A stretch of 64,000 nucleotides of DNA from JABDBE01 sp049585795 (GCA_049585795.1 JBAVAQ010000012.1:62001-126000), one strand, 5' to 3'; shown: positions 16,107-25,319, counted from the first letter of the stretch. Notes: generated from the letters alone by a model not told the origin. Numbers and translations: made by a program.

Positions 16107-16301
16107 CATCGTCTGTTACAATCTACACGCGGGGCGTGGACAGATGCTCCGGATCGTAGGGCTTGCGTCAGGACTCGTCAGTCGATAAAAGCCCGAAATT
16201 CGGTTATATGGGATGGAAGCGGTTGGCACAGGCGACGCGGTTGACAGTAAGAAAAGACAGGAAAATCAAGGGTTTCCCGCTTAACCCGGTGAAAACAAGT
16301 T
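16107..16301 (+). repeat. Duplicated tRNA-Asp leader, copy 1
   Basis: This stretch aligns with 41366-41584 with substitutions and a few indels. The best conserved parts are a TACAAT box, GGACAGATGCTCCGG and the last 60 bp before the tRNA (AAAAGACAGGAAAATCAAGG). Both copies run directly into a tRNA-Asp gene, in the same orientation. Confidence 0.75.
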
Positions 16302-16378
16302 GGGGACGTAGTTCAGTTGGTTAGAACGCCTGCCTGTCACACAGGAGGCCGCGGGTTCGAGTCCCGTCGCTCGCGCTA
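16302..16378 (+). tRNA. tRNA-Asp(GTC), degenerate copy
   Basis: The cloverleaf is recognisable with anticodon GTC in the loop CTGTCAC. Compared with the intact copy at 41585 it has a C-A mismatch closing the anticodon stem, and its 3' acceptor strand reads CGCTCGC instead of CGTCCCC, giving two mismatches, with CTA in place of CCA. It is probably a non-functional tRNA or a remnant of an old integration junction. Confidence 0.6.
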
Positions 16379-16398
16379 GTGCGATTCCCGAGCATCAT

Positions 16399-16662
16399 CT
16401 ACTCAAGTGACGAATCGTCCTTTTCGGTGGATTGCACACGCGGCGGCATAGGGGACTCTCTATTCTCAGTGACACTTGGTGGCTGAGGAAGGCGATGATC
16501 CAATTCCCATTCGATCCAGTCTTCCCCGAACAACTCAACCGGATGCTGCGTCCTAATAGTGCCGTTTCCGCAACGGAGATCGTTGGCGGCACAGTATTTA
16601 TCGCACCCCCAGCAGACGCGCTCTGGATGCTGCGGATTGAGCGCTATCTTCGGTTTTGTCAT
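16399..16662 (-). CDS. DUF3079 family protein
   Basis: About 87 residues. The N-terminus KPKIALNPQHPERVCWGCDKYC and the following DLRCGNGTIRTQHPVELFGEDWIEW match the DUF3079 pattern, with Cys residues likely to bind a metal. The start ATG at 16662 fits the family N-terminus better than upstream codons. The function is unknown. The C-terminal 20 residues diverge from the usual end. Confidence 0.75.
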   Translation of the reverse strand: MTKPKIALNPQHPERVCWGCDKYCAANDLRCGNGTIRTQHPVELFGEDWIEWELDHRLPQPPSVTENRESPMPPRVQSTEKDDSSLE

Positions 16663-16692
16663 TCGTCTCCCCGTTCTTGATTGCCACAACGG

Positions 16693-17928
16693 CTAATCAC
16701 TGTATTGCAGAAGCCGTTTCTCGCCTTGCAATTCTCGTAGCGGGGCGATGTCCTGGGTCAGTTCGACGGTCCCTAAGTAGTCTCCTTGCGTGTTACGAAC
16801 GGCAAAATAGCGGATGTGCACGAACTTGCTGTGAAAGTTGATCCAGAACTCGGCCACATTCTGGCGGCCGAAGCGAAAATCCTCCAGGATCTTGTTGACC
16901 GTATCCGCGCTTCGCGGAGGATGACAGTGTTGAACCTTGCGGCCGATGATTGCTTTGCTACGGGCGAAGATGCGATCGGGGCCTTCACTAAAGAAAGCGA
17001 CTCGATCTTGGGCATCGACGAATGTCAGGTCGAGCGGCAAGGTGGAGAGCATGGCGGTCAGCTGTTCGACGGTTACATGGCCGGTGGCCATCATGATGGT
17101 GCCGTCGTGCGGTACGGTTCTGGTTGTGGCGCCTGTGGTCACGGGAGGAGCATACCCGGTTTGGGGTTCGACCAGACACCAGCCATATTGCGGGGAGACT
17201 GACCAGATCTCAGCCCACTCGTTCTCGGTTAGCGTCTGCAAAGACATCGGAAAGAGAATATTTTCCTCTTTGAATATCATTTCTTCGACAGCCGACAGAG
17301 CCGCCGTAGCGTGTTGGTTGAAAAACTGCCTCGCTTCGTCAGATGTCGGACCGCAGTCGTGCGCTGCCTGATTCATCTGTTTGAGCAGGTTCCGGACGTC
17401 ATCGTCTTTCGCCCACATCACTTTGGAAGGCCCAGTGATCCCGTGCCGCTCAAGACACGAAAACAGTGCATGCTCTTTCCGCTGGTAGTGTTTGTCGAGG
17501 TCCATGAGGTCGTTTGCCGACTGACGGAGGTGAAGAATGACTTCCTTCGCGCTGGCATTCCCGTCGAGGTTGGCGATCTCGGCAGAGATCCCTCGCATCG
17601 TCGCGATCACCTGTTTGAGCGCGCTGTTTTCGCGACGGAAGGTGTCAACCGGGTGTCCCGCTTGGATGGATGCAGGCGGAGCCACCTGGACGAGAACGTC
17701 TCGCGTGACCTGAGAATGCAGGTCACACATCGAGCGCACTTCTTCGACGGGCATACCTTCGGCCATGAGTTGTTGTTCCATAGCCATGATCTCGGTTGCG
17801 TCTGTCTCGCCGACGAGCTTCCGCAGACGTTCTTTCACCAGTGCTGGGTCGGCACCCGCGTGCAGGTGCTGGATGATCTCCTTAAGAACGGAAATACGAT
17901 GCGCCCGATTGTCAATCAATTCGCTCAC
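16693..17928 (-). CDS. DUF438/hemerythrin/PAS domain protein
   Basis: 411 residues in three parts: an N-terminal DUF438 helical domain (about 1-80), a hemerythrin-like four-helix bundle (about 105-255, with HALFSCLERHG and EEMIFKEENILFP), and a C-terminal PAS domain (about 290-400, DAQDRVAFFSEG, VHIRYFAVRNTQGDYLGTVELTQDI). Proteins with this order are linked to NO or oxygen sensing through a di-iron centre and PAS ligand. A TGAC-N4-GTCA site lies 47 bp upstream of the start, placing it in the putative NO regulon. Confidence 0.9.
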   Translation of the reverse strand: MSELIDNRAHRISVLKEIIQHLHAGADPALVKERLRKLVGETDATEIMAMEQQLMAEGMPVEEVRSMCDLHSQVTRDVLVQVAPPASIQAGHPVDTFRRENSALKQVIATMRGISAEIANLDGNASAKEVILHLRQSANDLMDLDKHYQRKEHALFSCLERHGITGPSKVMWAKDDDVRNLLKQMNQAAHDCGPTSDEARQFFNQHATAALSAVEEMIFKEENILFPMSLQTLTENEWAEIWSVSPQYGWCLVEPQTGYAPPVTTGATTRTVPHDGTIMMATGHVTVEQLTAMLSTLPLDLTFVDAQDRVAFFSEGPDRIFARSKAIIGRKVQHCHPPRSADTVNKILEDFRFGRQNVAEFWINFHSKFVHIRYFAVRNTQGDYLGTVELTQDIAPLRELQGEKRLLQYSD

Positions 17929-17974
17929 GGTTCTCTCCTGGAGTTAGCCTAGGCGGGCGACGAGATGGAGACAA

Positions 17975-17986
17975 TGACTTATGTCA
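17975..17986 (-). promoter_or_regulatory. TGAC-N4-GTCA operator 1
   Basis: TGACTTATGTCA, 47 bp upstream of the DUF438 gene start. It is one of seven such sites in the NO island; the N4 is AT-rich. Confidence 0.65.
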
Positions 17987-18040
17987 CGGGGCGATGCGAG
18001 CCCTCGATCCGACAGGATCGGCAACTCGCTTCCAATGCCT

Positions 18041-19177
18041 TCAATGCACGGCTAGCTCTCTTCTAGGATCTTCGTCGGTTCCGGCAATGGAAGTCTTAGG
18101 CTGCCAAACGCAACAGGGTTCCTCGGCGAACACATCTCCTGTCAGGGCGTAGGCTCGTGCCCGCGATCCGCCGCAAACCTCGCGGAATTCACAAAAGCCA
18201 CATTTCCCCTTCAGGTTCTTGCTGTCACGCAGAGAGACAAAAAGCGGCGAGTGCCGGTAGAGCTCGGCAAGTGACTGTTTACGCACATTTCCCGCGGAGA
18301 CGGGCAGGAACCCGCTGGGGAATACTTCTCCGAGGTGAGAGATGAAAACGAAGCCCTTGCCGTCGTTGATTCCCCGAGGGGCGCGCCCGATTCCGTCCGC
18401 GGTATTTGTGCCAGGTATCGCCGGGCGTGACTGGCTGTTGCCTTTGCGCTTCTCTTCCGTTCGGCGTTGAAGCAGAAAGCGACGATAGTGTTGTGCTTCC
18501 GTGCTCTTGATATCAAATTTCACCCGGTGCGAGGTCTCGTAGAGTTTTTCAAAGACCTGCTCGAACTCCTCGGCCGAGATCAGGTCGGCCATCGAACCCC
18601 GTCCGGTTGGCACGAGGAAGAAAACGCTCCACAGCACGATGTCGAGTTGCTCAAGCAGCGCGATCATCGAATCCAGGTACTGCAGGTTGTGTCGGGTGAT
18701 CGTGGTGTTGATCTGAACCGGCAGTCCGATCTCCCGCGCCCACCGGACTGCTCGTAGTGTCCAATCATAGGAGCCGGAAACTCGGCGGAATGCGTCGTGA
18801 ATTTCAGCGCTCGGCCCATCGAGGCTGATGGCCAGCCGTGCCAAACCACACTGTTTCAGTTTGTGAATGGCTTCCTGGGTAAGGAGCGGCGTGGCGCTCG
18901 GGGTGAGGGAAATTCGCACACCGTGACTTGAGGCGTATTCAACCAATTCGAAGATGTCCGGGCGCTTCAGCGGGTCGCCACCGGTGAGCACGAAGACCGG
19001 GGCTTTCAGAGCAGAGACCTCGTCAATAAGGCGCTTGGCTTCGTCGGTGCTCAGTTCGAGAGCGCTGCGAACGGGTTGAGCGCATGCGCGGCAGTGGACG
19101 CACGCAAGATCGCATGCCTGGGTTGTCTCCCAGATCACAATGAATGGGCGCTCATTGAAATCCAGTTGTGGTTCCAC
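18041..19177 (-). CDS. Radical SAM/SPASM protein (TIGR04053-like, heme-pathway relatives)
   Basis: 378 residues. The radical SAM CxxxCxxC motif is in QACDLACVHCRAC (about residue 18-28), with GGDP at about 66 for SAM binding. A C-terminal SPASM-like cluster region has KCGFCEFREVCGGSRARAYA and EPCCVW. The sequence resembles TIGR04053 and the AhbC/AhbD/NirJ group that modifies heme precursors; whether this one acts on heme d1 or a peptide is not known. It shares its upstream region and a TGAC-N4-GTCA site with the divergent Crp/Fnr regulator. Confidence 0.87.
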   Translation of the reverse strand: MEPQLDFNERPFIVIWETTQACDLACVHCRACAQPVRSALELSTDEAKRLIDEVSALKAPVFVLTGGDPLKRPDIFELVEYASSHGVRISLTPSATPLLTQEAIHKLKQCGLARLAISLDGPSAEIHDAFRRVSGSYDWTLRAVRWAREIGLPVQINTTITRHNLQYLDSMIALLEQLDIVLWSVFFLVPTGRGSMADLISAEEFEQVFEKLYETSHRVKFDIKSTEAQHYRRFLLQRRTEEKRKGNSQSRPAIPGTNTADGIGRAPRGINDGKGFVFISHLGEVFPSGFLPVSAGNVRKQSLAELYRHSPLFVSLRDSKNLKGKCGFCEFREVCGGSRARAYALTGDVFAEEPCCVWQPKTSIAGTDEDPRRELAVH

Positions 19178-19240
19178 GCTGCCCTCCTGCCTGCTTCTTA
19201 TCTTGTAGGCAAGACTGCCAGACCCGTGACCGGGTGCATG

Positions 19241-19252
19241 TGACTGATGTCA
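19241..19252. promoter_or_regulatory. TGAC-N4-GTCA operator 2 (divergent)
   Basis: TGACTGATGTCA between the radical SAM gene (64 bp from its start) and the Crp/Fnr gene (23 bp before its ATG). It may serve both and give autoregulation. Confidence 0.65.
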
Positions 19253-19275
19253 CAGCTGGAATCTCCTCGGATACA

Positions 19276-19989
19276 ATGACTACCGTGCCGGAGACGAAAG
19301 TCAATCACGGTCCGACGTTGGCGAAGGTCCCGATCTTTTCTGGGCTGACCGAGGGCGAACTCGCTTTCCTCCTACAGCGCGCTATTCCGCGCCGCTATGC
19401 AGCGGGAGAGATTGTTTTCGGCGAAGGTGAACCTTGCTTGGGCATGTACGTGGTCGAATCCGGGCACATCCGTATCTTCAAGAGTTCCTCCGGTGGACGC
19501 GAGCATGTGCTCAGCGTAGACGGGCCGGGTAGCTCGGTGGCGGAGTTGCCGGTCTTTGACGGCGGAAGCTATCCGGCATCGGCCGCGGCAGTCGACGACG
19601 CCACACTGCTGTTCGTCAGCAAACAAGACTTTCACGCATTGTGCCTTGCCCATCCACAGGTTGCCCTCAAGGTACTACGGGTTGTGGGTGCGCGTTTACG
19701 GAGGCTGGTTGGCATTATCGAAGAGCTTTCTTTTACGACAGTGCGTCACAGGCTCGCGTCATTCCTGCTGCGACTGGCGCAAACGGAAGGCAAGCACACT
19801 CGCGACGGTACCGAGGTTACTCTACCAGCCAGCAACCAGGAGCTGGCCTCACAGATCGGGACCGTCCGCGAACTCGTCTCACGCAATCTCAGTCGGCTGC
19901 AGGCGGAGGGAGTGGTGCGGATCGATGGCCGGAGTGCATTCATCCCTGACCTCAAGAGCCTCGAAGCAGAGACTCAGGCTCCGGAATAG
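19276..19989 (+). CDS. Crp/Fnr-family regulator, DNR/NnrR-like
   Basis: 237 residues from ATG 19276. An N-terminal cNMP-like barrel is followed by an HTH whose recognition helix reads TVRELVSRNLSRL, with Arg-Glu-x-x-Ser-Arg as in DNR/NnrR proteins. The FNR N-terminal Cys cluster is absent, so an iron-sulfur oxygen sensor is unlikely; a heme-based NO sensor is inferred. Longer starts upstream are rejected because they would translate the operator. The seven TGAC-N4-GTCA sites in this island are the natural candidates for its binding sites. Confidence 0.88.
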   Translation: MTTVPETKVNHGPTLAKVPIFSGLTEGELAFLLQRAIPRRYAAGEIVFGEGEPCLGMYVVESGHIRIFKSSSGGREHVLSVDGPGSSVAELPVFDGGSYPASAAAVDDATLLFVSKQDFHALCLAHPQVALKVLRVVGARLRRLVGIIEELSFTTVRHRLASFLLRLAQTEGKHTRDGTEVTLPASNQELASQIGTVRELVSRNLSRLQAEGVVRIDGRSAFIPDLKSLEAETQAPE

Positions 19990-20125
19990 CTGCTAAATAC
20001 CGCCGATCATACAGGCGTCGCCGGCGCCGTCGCTCGATCGCCGCCCATCACGAAGTCACCGTTAAAGGACTCGGCGCACGACCCTGCGAATCCTCCTTGT
20101 CCCAGTGAACGGTCCTGCGTCTCCG

Positions 20126-20137
20126 TGACAAAAGTCA
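20126..20137 (+). promoter_or_regulatory. TGAC-N4-GTCA operator 3
   Basis: TGACAAAAGTCA, 81 bp upstream of the ric gene start; probable control site of the ric-nnrS operon. Confidence 0.7.
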
Positions 20138-20218
20138 TCGCAATGAGCTCCCAGCGGCACTATGTTCAAGACATAGAAGCGGCCTTACGGCTTCTACCAA
20201 GGCTGCGGGGAGAAATCA

Positions 20219-20986
20219 ATGAGCGTAACTACTACGAAGACTGTGGGGGAACTTGCGCTAGAGTTCCCGAACGCGACCCGTGTATTTGAGAAGCTGGGCA
20301 TCGACTACTGCTGTGGCGGAAACAAATCGCTGGAAGAGGCCTGCGCCGCCGCCAATTTGTCGGTCGACGAAATACTGGACTCGCTGGAGTTGGCCGAAGA
20401 GGCATCCCGAGTGAACCAAAAAGAGCGCAACTGGCAGATAGAACCTTTAGCCGACGTGATCGACCACATCAAGAGCACGCACCACAAGTACACGCGCGAG
20501 GAAATCGCCCGGTTGGGCCCGCTGTTTGACAAGGTTTGCTCGGTGCACGGCAAGAACCATCCGGAACTGCAGCATGTCCGCGCCAGCTTTCGAGGACTCG
20601 CTCAGGAACTCACAACGCACATGATGAAGGAAGAAATGGTCCTGTTCCCCTACATCGTCAGGATGGAGGAGTCGGTCATCCAGAGGGAACCAGTTCTGCC
20701 TCCACCTTTCGGTAGTGTGCAGAATCCCGTGACCATGATGATGCACGAACACGACTCCGCCGGCGATGCTCTGCGCGCGATGCGTCAGGCCAGCGCAGGG
20801 TATACGCCCCCCGGCGATGCCTGCATCAGCTATCAGACTTTGTACAGAACCCTGGCAGATCTTGAAGCCGACCTCCATCAACACATTCACCTGGAGAACA
20901 ACATCCTGTTCCCGCGCTCGATCGCGATGGAACCTAGGCACAGAGAAGAACGGAGAGAGAATGGCTGCACGTGCAACACGCATTGA
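20219..20986 (+). CDS. ric: Ric/ScdA/YtfE-type iron-sulfur repair di-iron protein
   Basis: 255 residues. An N-terminal DUF542 domain (NATRVFEKLGIDYCCGGNKSL, with the typical Cys-Cys pair) is followed by a hemerythrin-like bundle with His/Glu ligands (HHKYTREE, HMMKEEMVLFP, HEHDSAGD, HQHIHLENNILFPR). Such proteins repair Fe-S clusters damaged by NO or oxidants and may release or reduce NO. The ATG has GGGAGA upstream. It overlaps the following NnrS gene by 26 nt, an operon under a TGAC-N4-GTCA site. Confidence 0.95.
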   Translation: MSVTTTKTVGELALEFPNATRVFEKLGIDYCCGGNKSLEEACAAANLSVDEILDSLELAEEASRVNQKERNWQIEPLADVIDHIKSTHHKYTREEIARLGPLFDKVCSVHGKNHPELQHVRASFRGLAQELTTHMMKEEMVLFPYIVRMEESVIQREPVLPPPFGSVQNPVTMMMHEHDSAGDALRAMRQASAGYTPPGDACISYQTLYRTLADLEADLHQHIHLENNILFPRSIAMEPRHREERRENGCTCNTH

Positions 20987-22292
20987 GACCCAGGTCGGCC
21001 GGTCGCTCACTCCGGGGGAAATCTTCGAGATCACGCGGGCACGGGAGACCAGCCTCTCCCACTTGCTCATGCTTTACATCGCGACCGGCCTGGCGTTCAT
21101 GCTTCTGCCGGGAACATTCCTCGGCGTCTGGAACTTGCTGGCAATTAGCAGCCGCCATGCCGCGAACTCGGTCTCTGCGGGATGGATCCAGGCTCACGGC
21201 CACGCGCAGATCTTCGGCTGGATCGGCACATTCATCCTGGGTATCGGTTTCTATTCCATTCCGAAGTTGCGGCGCATGAATCCGTTTGCGCTCCGGGCTG
21301 CATGGGTGTGCTGGGTGCTCTGGACGTTGGGCGTGAGCCTGCGCTGGTTGACCGGTGTCTACGAGTGGCAATGGCGCGTCGTGCTTCCGGTATCCGCGGC
21401 ACTGGAACTACTTGCATTCGCAATCTTCTTTCATTCGGTTTCCGGTCACCGACCTCAGGACTCCGGCAAACAGAAGTTAGACGAATGGGTAGGCGTGGTG
21501 ATTGTGGCGGCCGTAGGTCTGCTGCTTACGCTGGTTGTCAACCTGGGCGCAGCTTTTTTTCTCGCGTATCGCGGTGTTTCGCCGGATCTTCCAACCGAAT
21601 TCGACCAGCGGTTCCTGGTGCTCGAGACCTGGGGTTTCCTTGTTCCCTTCGTCTGGGGATTCAGTGCCAAATGGCTGCCGGTTTTTCTGGGATTGCGCGC
21701 GGTACGCGGGCGCGTGCTGCTCTTGGCAGTCGCAGTGAACTCTGTGGGTGTGATTGCGGCAATGACGGGCTGGATGAGACTGGCTGTGCTCTTGCTATTG
21801 GGCGGGATCATCGTCGCGGTTTGGGTCCTCCGCTTCTTCGAGCGCACACAGCAACCGGCCAAGGTGAAGGGAGTGCATGCGACCTTTCCGGTATTTGTGC
21901 GCTTGGCGTACGTCTGGGCCATCATCGCGGCCGCACTGGGAATCTGGGCCAGTTCGGTCGAGGGCTCTCACGGCATCTGGGGTGCATCGCGCCACGCATT
22001 GACCGTGGGCTTTTTGGCCACCATGGTTTTCAGCGTGGGCCCGAGAATTCTGCCGGCATTTTCCGGGATGCGTTTGCTCTTCAGCACCAAACTGATGTTT
22101 CTTTCACTTCTGCTGCTGGGGACAGGGTGCCTTCTTCGTGTTAGCTCCGAGATCCTCGCATATCAAGGCTTCGCGGGATGGGCATGGTCGTGGCTCCCGG
22201 TATCGGCTGTCGTAGAGATGACCGCTGTCACGATCTTTGCGATCAATCTGTTCGTCACGTTCATGAGTCGTCCTACATCCCAGTCGATCTAG
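20961..22292 (+). CDS. nnrS: NnrS-family membrane protein
   Basis: 443 residues with about twelve hydrophobic helices. Conserved His motifs of the NnrS/heme-copper-like family are visible: GWIQAHGHAQIFGWIGTF near residues 75-92 and WGASRHALTVGFLATMVFSVGPRI near 345. NnrS is a heme and copper membrane protein of NO-responsive regulons that protects against nitrosative stress. The ATG at 20961 has GGAGAG upstream. It is translationally linked to ric. Confidence 0.9.
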   Translation: MAARATRIETQVGRSLTPGEIFEITRARETSLSHLLMLYIATGLAFMLLPGTFLGVWNLLAISSRHAANSVSAGWIQAHGHAQIFGWIGTFILGIGFYSIPKLRRMNPFALRAAWVCWVLWTLGVSLRWLTGVYEWQWRVVLPVSAALELLAFAIFFHSVSGHRPQDSGKQKLDEWVGVVIVAAVGLLLTLVVNLGAAFFLAYRGVSPDLPTEFDQRFLVLETWGFLVPFVWGFSAKWLPVFLGLRAVRGRVLLLAVAVNSVGVIAAMTGWMRLAVLLLLGGIIVAVWVLRFFERTQQPAKVKGVHATFPVFVRLAYVWAIIAAALGIWASSVEGSHGIWGASRHALTVGFLATMVFSVGPRILPAFSGMRLLFSTKLMFLSLLLLGTGCLLRVSSEILAYQGFAGWAWSWLPVSAVVEMTAVTIFAINLFVTFMSRPTSQSI

Positions 22293-22322
22293 CTGCCGTC
22301 AGCAACCGTTTTCGTCTTTCTG

Positions 22323-22334
22323 AGACTTTTGTCA
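22323..22334 (+). promoter_or_regulatory. TGAC-N4-GTCA operator 4 (one mismatch)
   Basis: AGACTTTTGTCA, one base off the consensus, 34 bp upstream of the 190-residue hemerythrin gene. Confidence 0.5.
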
Positions 22335-22368
22335 CAGCGCTATTCCACGCAGTCGGTAAACTGAGACT

Positions 22369-22941
22369 ATGCCTGTCCAGATTGGAGCCCCGACCCACAA
22401 TTTTACTGATCCCACCGGCCTGCTCTCCGACTGCCACCGGCGCGTTGAGATGTTCCTCGGCACACTCGAAGCGGTTGCAAACGTGATAGATCGTCCCGCC
22501 ACGGAGGAGTCCCGGCGGGCGCTGGAGTCTGCCTTACGCTACTTCGCGCAAGCCGCACCAAAGCACACGGCTGACGAGGAGGAGTCGCTGTTTCCCCGGT
22601 TGCGTCAAATTCACGATCCTGAAATCGAATCTGCGTTCTCGAAGCTGGACCATCTAGAGGACGAGCATCGCTGGGCAGCTCCGTTGCACGCCGAAGTTGA
22701 CCGTCTGGGGGCGCAGTATCTTTTAACCGGCTGTCTATCCAGTCCTGACGTCGACGACTTTCGCAAGGCCGTCGCCAGTCTCGCATCAATGTACAAACAG
22801 CACATCAGTGTCGAGGACAGCCTGGTGTTTCCTTTAGCGGCCCGAATGTTGTCTGATGTCGAGAAGATGGCCATCGCCGAGGAAATGGCACGCCGGAGAA
22901 AAGTCAGAGTCGTCACCGAGATATCTACAGGTCGCAAGTAG
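22369..22941 (+). CDS. Hemerythrin-domain protein
   Basis: 190 residues forming one HHE bundle with ligands in DCHRRVEMF (about 22), KHTADEEESLFPRL (about 65), DEHRWAAPLHAEV (about 92) and KQHISVEDSLVFPLA (about 143). This fits an O2- or NO-binding di-iron protein. It follows nnrS and has a near-consensus TGAC-N4-GTCA site just upstream, so its own promoter is likely. One of four separate hemerythrin-type proteins in the island, not counting DUF438. Confidence 0.9.
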   Translation: MPVQIGAPTHNFTDPTGLLSDCHRRVEMFLGTLEAVANVIDRPATEESRRALESALRYFAQAAPKHTADEEESLFPRLRQIHDPEIESAFSKLDHLEDEHRWAAPLHAEVDRLGAQYLLTGCLSSPDVDDFRKAVASLASMYKQHISVEDSLVFPLAARMLSDVEKMAIAEEMARRRKVRVVTEISTGRK

Positions 22942-23079
22942 AACCAGAGAGTTACTCCAAGCAGCAGCGGAACAGTTGTTCTCCCATCTCGGTGGTGGCA
23001 AGGACGCAGATTTATTACAGAACTCAGACAATGAGAATCACACATCTCTGAAACAATGTGTGGTCGCGGTGTGTACATC

Positions 23080-24585
23080 ATGGGCAATCTTCCGACGATC
23101 ATTCAGGGCGGAATGGGCGCAGCCGTTTCCAACTGGCGGCTGGCGAGAGCGGTATCGCGGCTTGGCCAACTGGGCGTGGTTTCTGGGACGGCATTGGATT
23201 TGATTTTTGCCAGGCGCTTGCAAGACGGCGATCCCGGCGGCCACATGCGCCGCGGTCTTGATCAGTTTCCAATTCCAGAAATTGCTGAACGTGTTTGGAG
23301 CACGTACTACATCCCTGGCGGGAAAGCGGAAAGAGCACCCTACAAGTCGTTGCCAACGCACTCGAAGGACACTCCTCCCGAACTAAGGGAGCTTTGTGTC
23401 GTGGCCAATTTCGTCGAAGTCGTTCTGGCGCGCGAAGGCCACGACAATCCGGTCGGAATCAACTACCTGGAAAAAGTCCAATTGCCGCACCTGCCTTCCA
23501 TTTACGGCGCCATGCTCGCTGACGTGGGATACGTTCTGATGGGAGCAGGAGTGCCCCTCAAGATTCCAGGAGTACTTGATCGCTTTACGAATCACGGGTC
23601 CGCAACCTACCTCCTGCAGGTCACGGGAGCGCATGACGATGACGACAGAACGATGGTATTCACGCCGAGAGAATTCGTGGGGCGCGATCTTCCGCCACTC
23701 ACCCGGCCGAAGTTCTTCGCCATCATCGCCTCCAATACCCTGGCGACTACCATGCTGAAGAAGGCCGACGGTAAGGTCGACGGATTCGTCATTGAGGGAT
23801 ACACAGCGGGCGGCCACAACGCGCCGCCCCGCGGGAAGTTGCAGCTTGACGAGAGGGGAGAAGCGGTCTACGGAGAGCGCGATACTGTGGATCTCGAGAA
23901 GATGCGCGCTCTCGACGTTCCGTTCTGGCTTGCCGGCGGATATGGTTCGGCCGAGAAGCTAGCGGAAGCCTTGAAGACGGGCGCTGCAGGTGTACAGGTT
24001 GGGACGGCATTTGCATTCTGCGAAGAGTCAGGCTTAAAGAGCAGCTACAAGCGTGCACTCTTGGAGAAGGTCCGCTCGGGCACCGCGCGAGTATTCACTG
24101 ATTCGGTGGCTTCACCGACCAGTTTCCCATTCAAGGTAGCGCACTTGGAAGGGTCGCTTTCCGAAGAGGAAGTCTACTCCGCTCGTCCCCGGATCTGTGA
24201 CCTGGGCTATCTGCGTGAAGCGTACAGAACGCCGTCGGGAGAGATCGACTACCGCTGCTCCGCAGAGCCCGTGACAACGTATTTGTCAAAGGGAGGAAAG
24301 CTGGAGCATACGGTGGGAAAGAAATGTCTCTGCAACGCCCTAATGGCAAATATCGGACACCCGCAGGTCCGAAACGGAAAATACACCGAGCAGGCTCTGA
24401 TCACCTCGGGAAATGACTTGACCGGAATTGATCGGTTCCTACGTGAGGGGTCAACGATCTACAGTGCGGGGGACGTAATCCAGAGATTGCTCAGGCCTAC
24501 CTCTCATGTGAACCTCAGTCTGGATCCTGCGGTGGGCCCGGCTACAGACGGTCGACGGCGCCAGTCCCATGCATCCTGTGACTAA
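23080..24585 (+). CDS. Nitronate monooxygenase-family FMN enzyme
   Basis: About 501 residues, TIM-barrel FMN fold. Features are PTIIQGGMGAAVSNW at the N-terminus, FVIEGYTAGGHNAPP (the GGHN region binding FMN or substrate), and LAGGYGSAEKLAEALKTGAAGVQVGTAF (phosphate-binding Gly loop). The family oxidises nitronates to carbonyls and nitrite, or acts in FabK-like reactions; this long form has a C-terminal extension with Cys residues (CLCNALMAN). The ATG at 23080 is preferred to the one at 23056, although neither has a clear ribosome site. Release of nitrite would fit the neighbourhood, but that is inference. Confidence 0.82.
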   Translation: MGNLPTIIQGGMGAAVSNWRLARAVSRLGQLGVVSGTALDLIFARRLQDGDPGGHMRRGLDQFPIPEIAERVWSTYYIPGGKAERAPYKSLPTHSKDTPPELRELCVVANFVEVVLAREGHDNPVGINYLEKVQLPHLPSIYGAMLADVGYVLMGAGVPLKIPGVLDRFTNHGSATYLLQVTGAHDDDDRTMVFTPREFVGRDLPPLTRPKFFAIIASNTLATTMLKKADGKVDGFVIEGYTAGGHNAPPRGKLQLDERGEAVYGERDTVDLEKMRALDVPFWLAGGYGSAEKLAEALKTGAAGVQVGTAFAFCEESGLKSSYKRALLEKVRSGTARVFTDSVASPTSFPFKVAHLEGSLSEEEVYSARPRICDLGYLREAYRTPSGEIDYRCSAEPVTTYLSKGGKLEHTVGKKCLCNALMANIGHPQVRNGKYTEQALITSGNDLTGIDRFLREGSTIYSAGDVIQRLLRPTSHVNLSLDPAVGPATDGRRRQSHASCD

Positions 24586-24653
24586 GGTCGTTCGTCCTAA
24601 CCCGCTCAAGGCAGCAATGGTTCCCTGGCCGGGCAGGCATCAATTATTCTTTG

Positions 24654-25235
24654 ATGAAGATGAACCGACTACACCGGTGGTACTGTCGATCAGGCCCATG
24701 GAAGCAGAAACTTGAAAATGAAATCCTGCCCTGGTCTTTGCGTGGGGTCGATTTGGGCAATGATGTTTTGGAAGTGGGGCCGGGCCCAGGTTTGACTACG
24801 GACTGGCTCAGGCACCGGTACAAGAGTCTCAACTGCATCGAAGTGGACCGAGAATTGGCGCATTCTCTGGGACAGCGCACGGCAAACTCGAATGTTCGCG
24901 TACAGTGCGCGGATGCAACCGCAATGCCGTACCGCGATGGTACGTTTTCTGGCGCCGTCTCCTTCACCATGCTTCACCACGTTCCATCATCCGCCCTGCA
25001 GAATCGGCTGTTCGCGGAGGTCTACCGGGTCCTCGGGCCGGGTGGCGTTTTTGCGGGGACGGACAGCATGCGGTCTCTGTTAATGAGAATCTTTCACGTT
25101 CGCGACACAATGGTCCTCGTCGATCCAGCGACATTACCTGGCAGACTCGAAACCATCGGCTTCAAAGATGTGAAGGTTGAAACTGGTGCGGGGAGATTTC
25201 GCTTCTTTGCGCGACGTCCGTCCGAAATGCCGTGA
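24654..25235 (+). CDS. Class I SAM-dependent methyltransferase
   Basis: About 193 residues with a Rossmann methyltransferase fold: motif I DVLEVGPGPGLTT (about residues 40-52), an acidic residue after beta2 (CIEVDRELA), ADATAMPYRDGTFSGAVSF, and LGPGGVFAGTDS. The substrate is unknown. It follows the nitronate monooxygenase gene on the same strand with a 70-nt gap and is convergent with the hemerythrin gene. The ATG at 24654 or the one at 24660 could be used. Confidence 0.87.
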   Translation: MKMNRLHRWYCRSGPWKQKLENEILPWSLRGVDLGNDVLEVGPGPGLTTDWLRHRYKSLNCIEVDRELAHSLGQRTANSNVRVQCADATAMPYRDGTFSGAVSFTMLHHVPSSALQNRLFAEVYRVLGPGGVFAGTDSMRSLLMRIFHVRDTMVLVDPATLPGRLETIGFKDVKVETGAGRFRFFARRPSEMP

Positions 25236-25319
25236 TGAGCGTCACGGCCCCGCGGTACCAGTGATTGATGCCGCCGATGGTCACCGTGCACTTGCCGTTG
25301 GTGAGTTCCGCCGTGCTCG

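Noticed and set aside
16302..16378. Left tRNA-Asp as attL of a simple element covering the NO island
   Set aside because: The right copy includes the full tRNA plus leader, while integrative elements leave only a 3' part; no integrase is seen at the left border.
21182..22144. 320-codon plus frame in nnrS
   Set aside because: Arg/Gly-rich shadow; the nnrS frame has consistent membrane helices and motifs.
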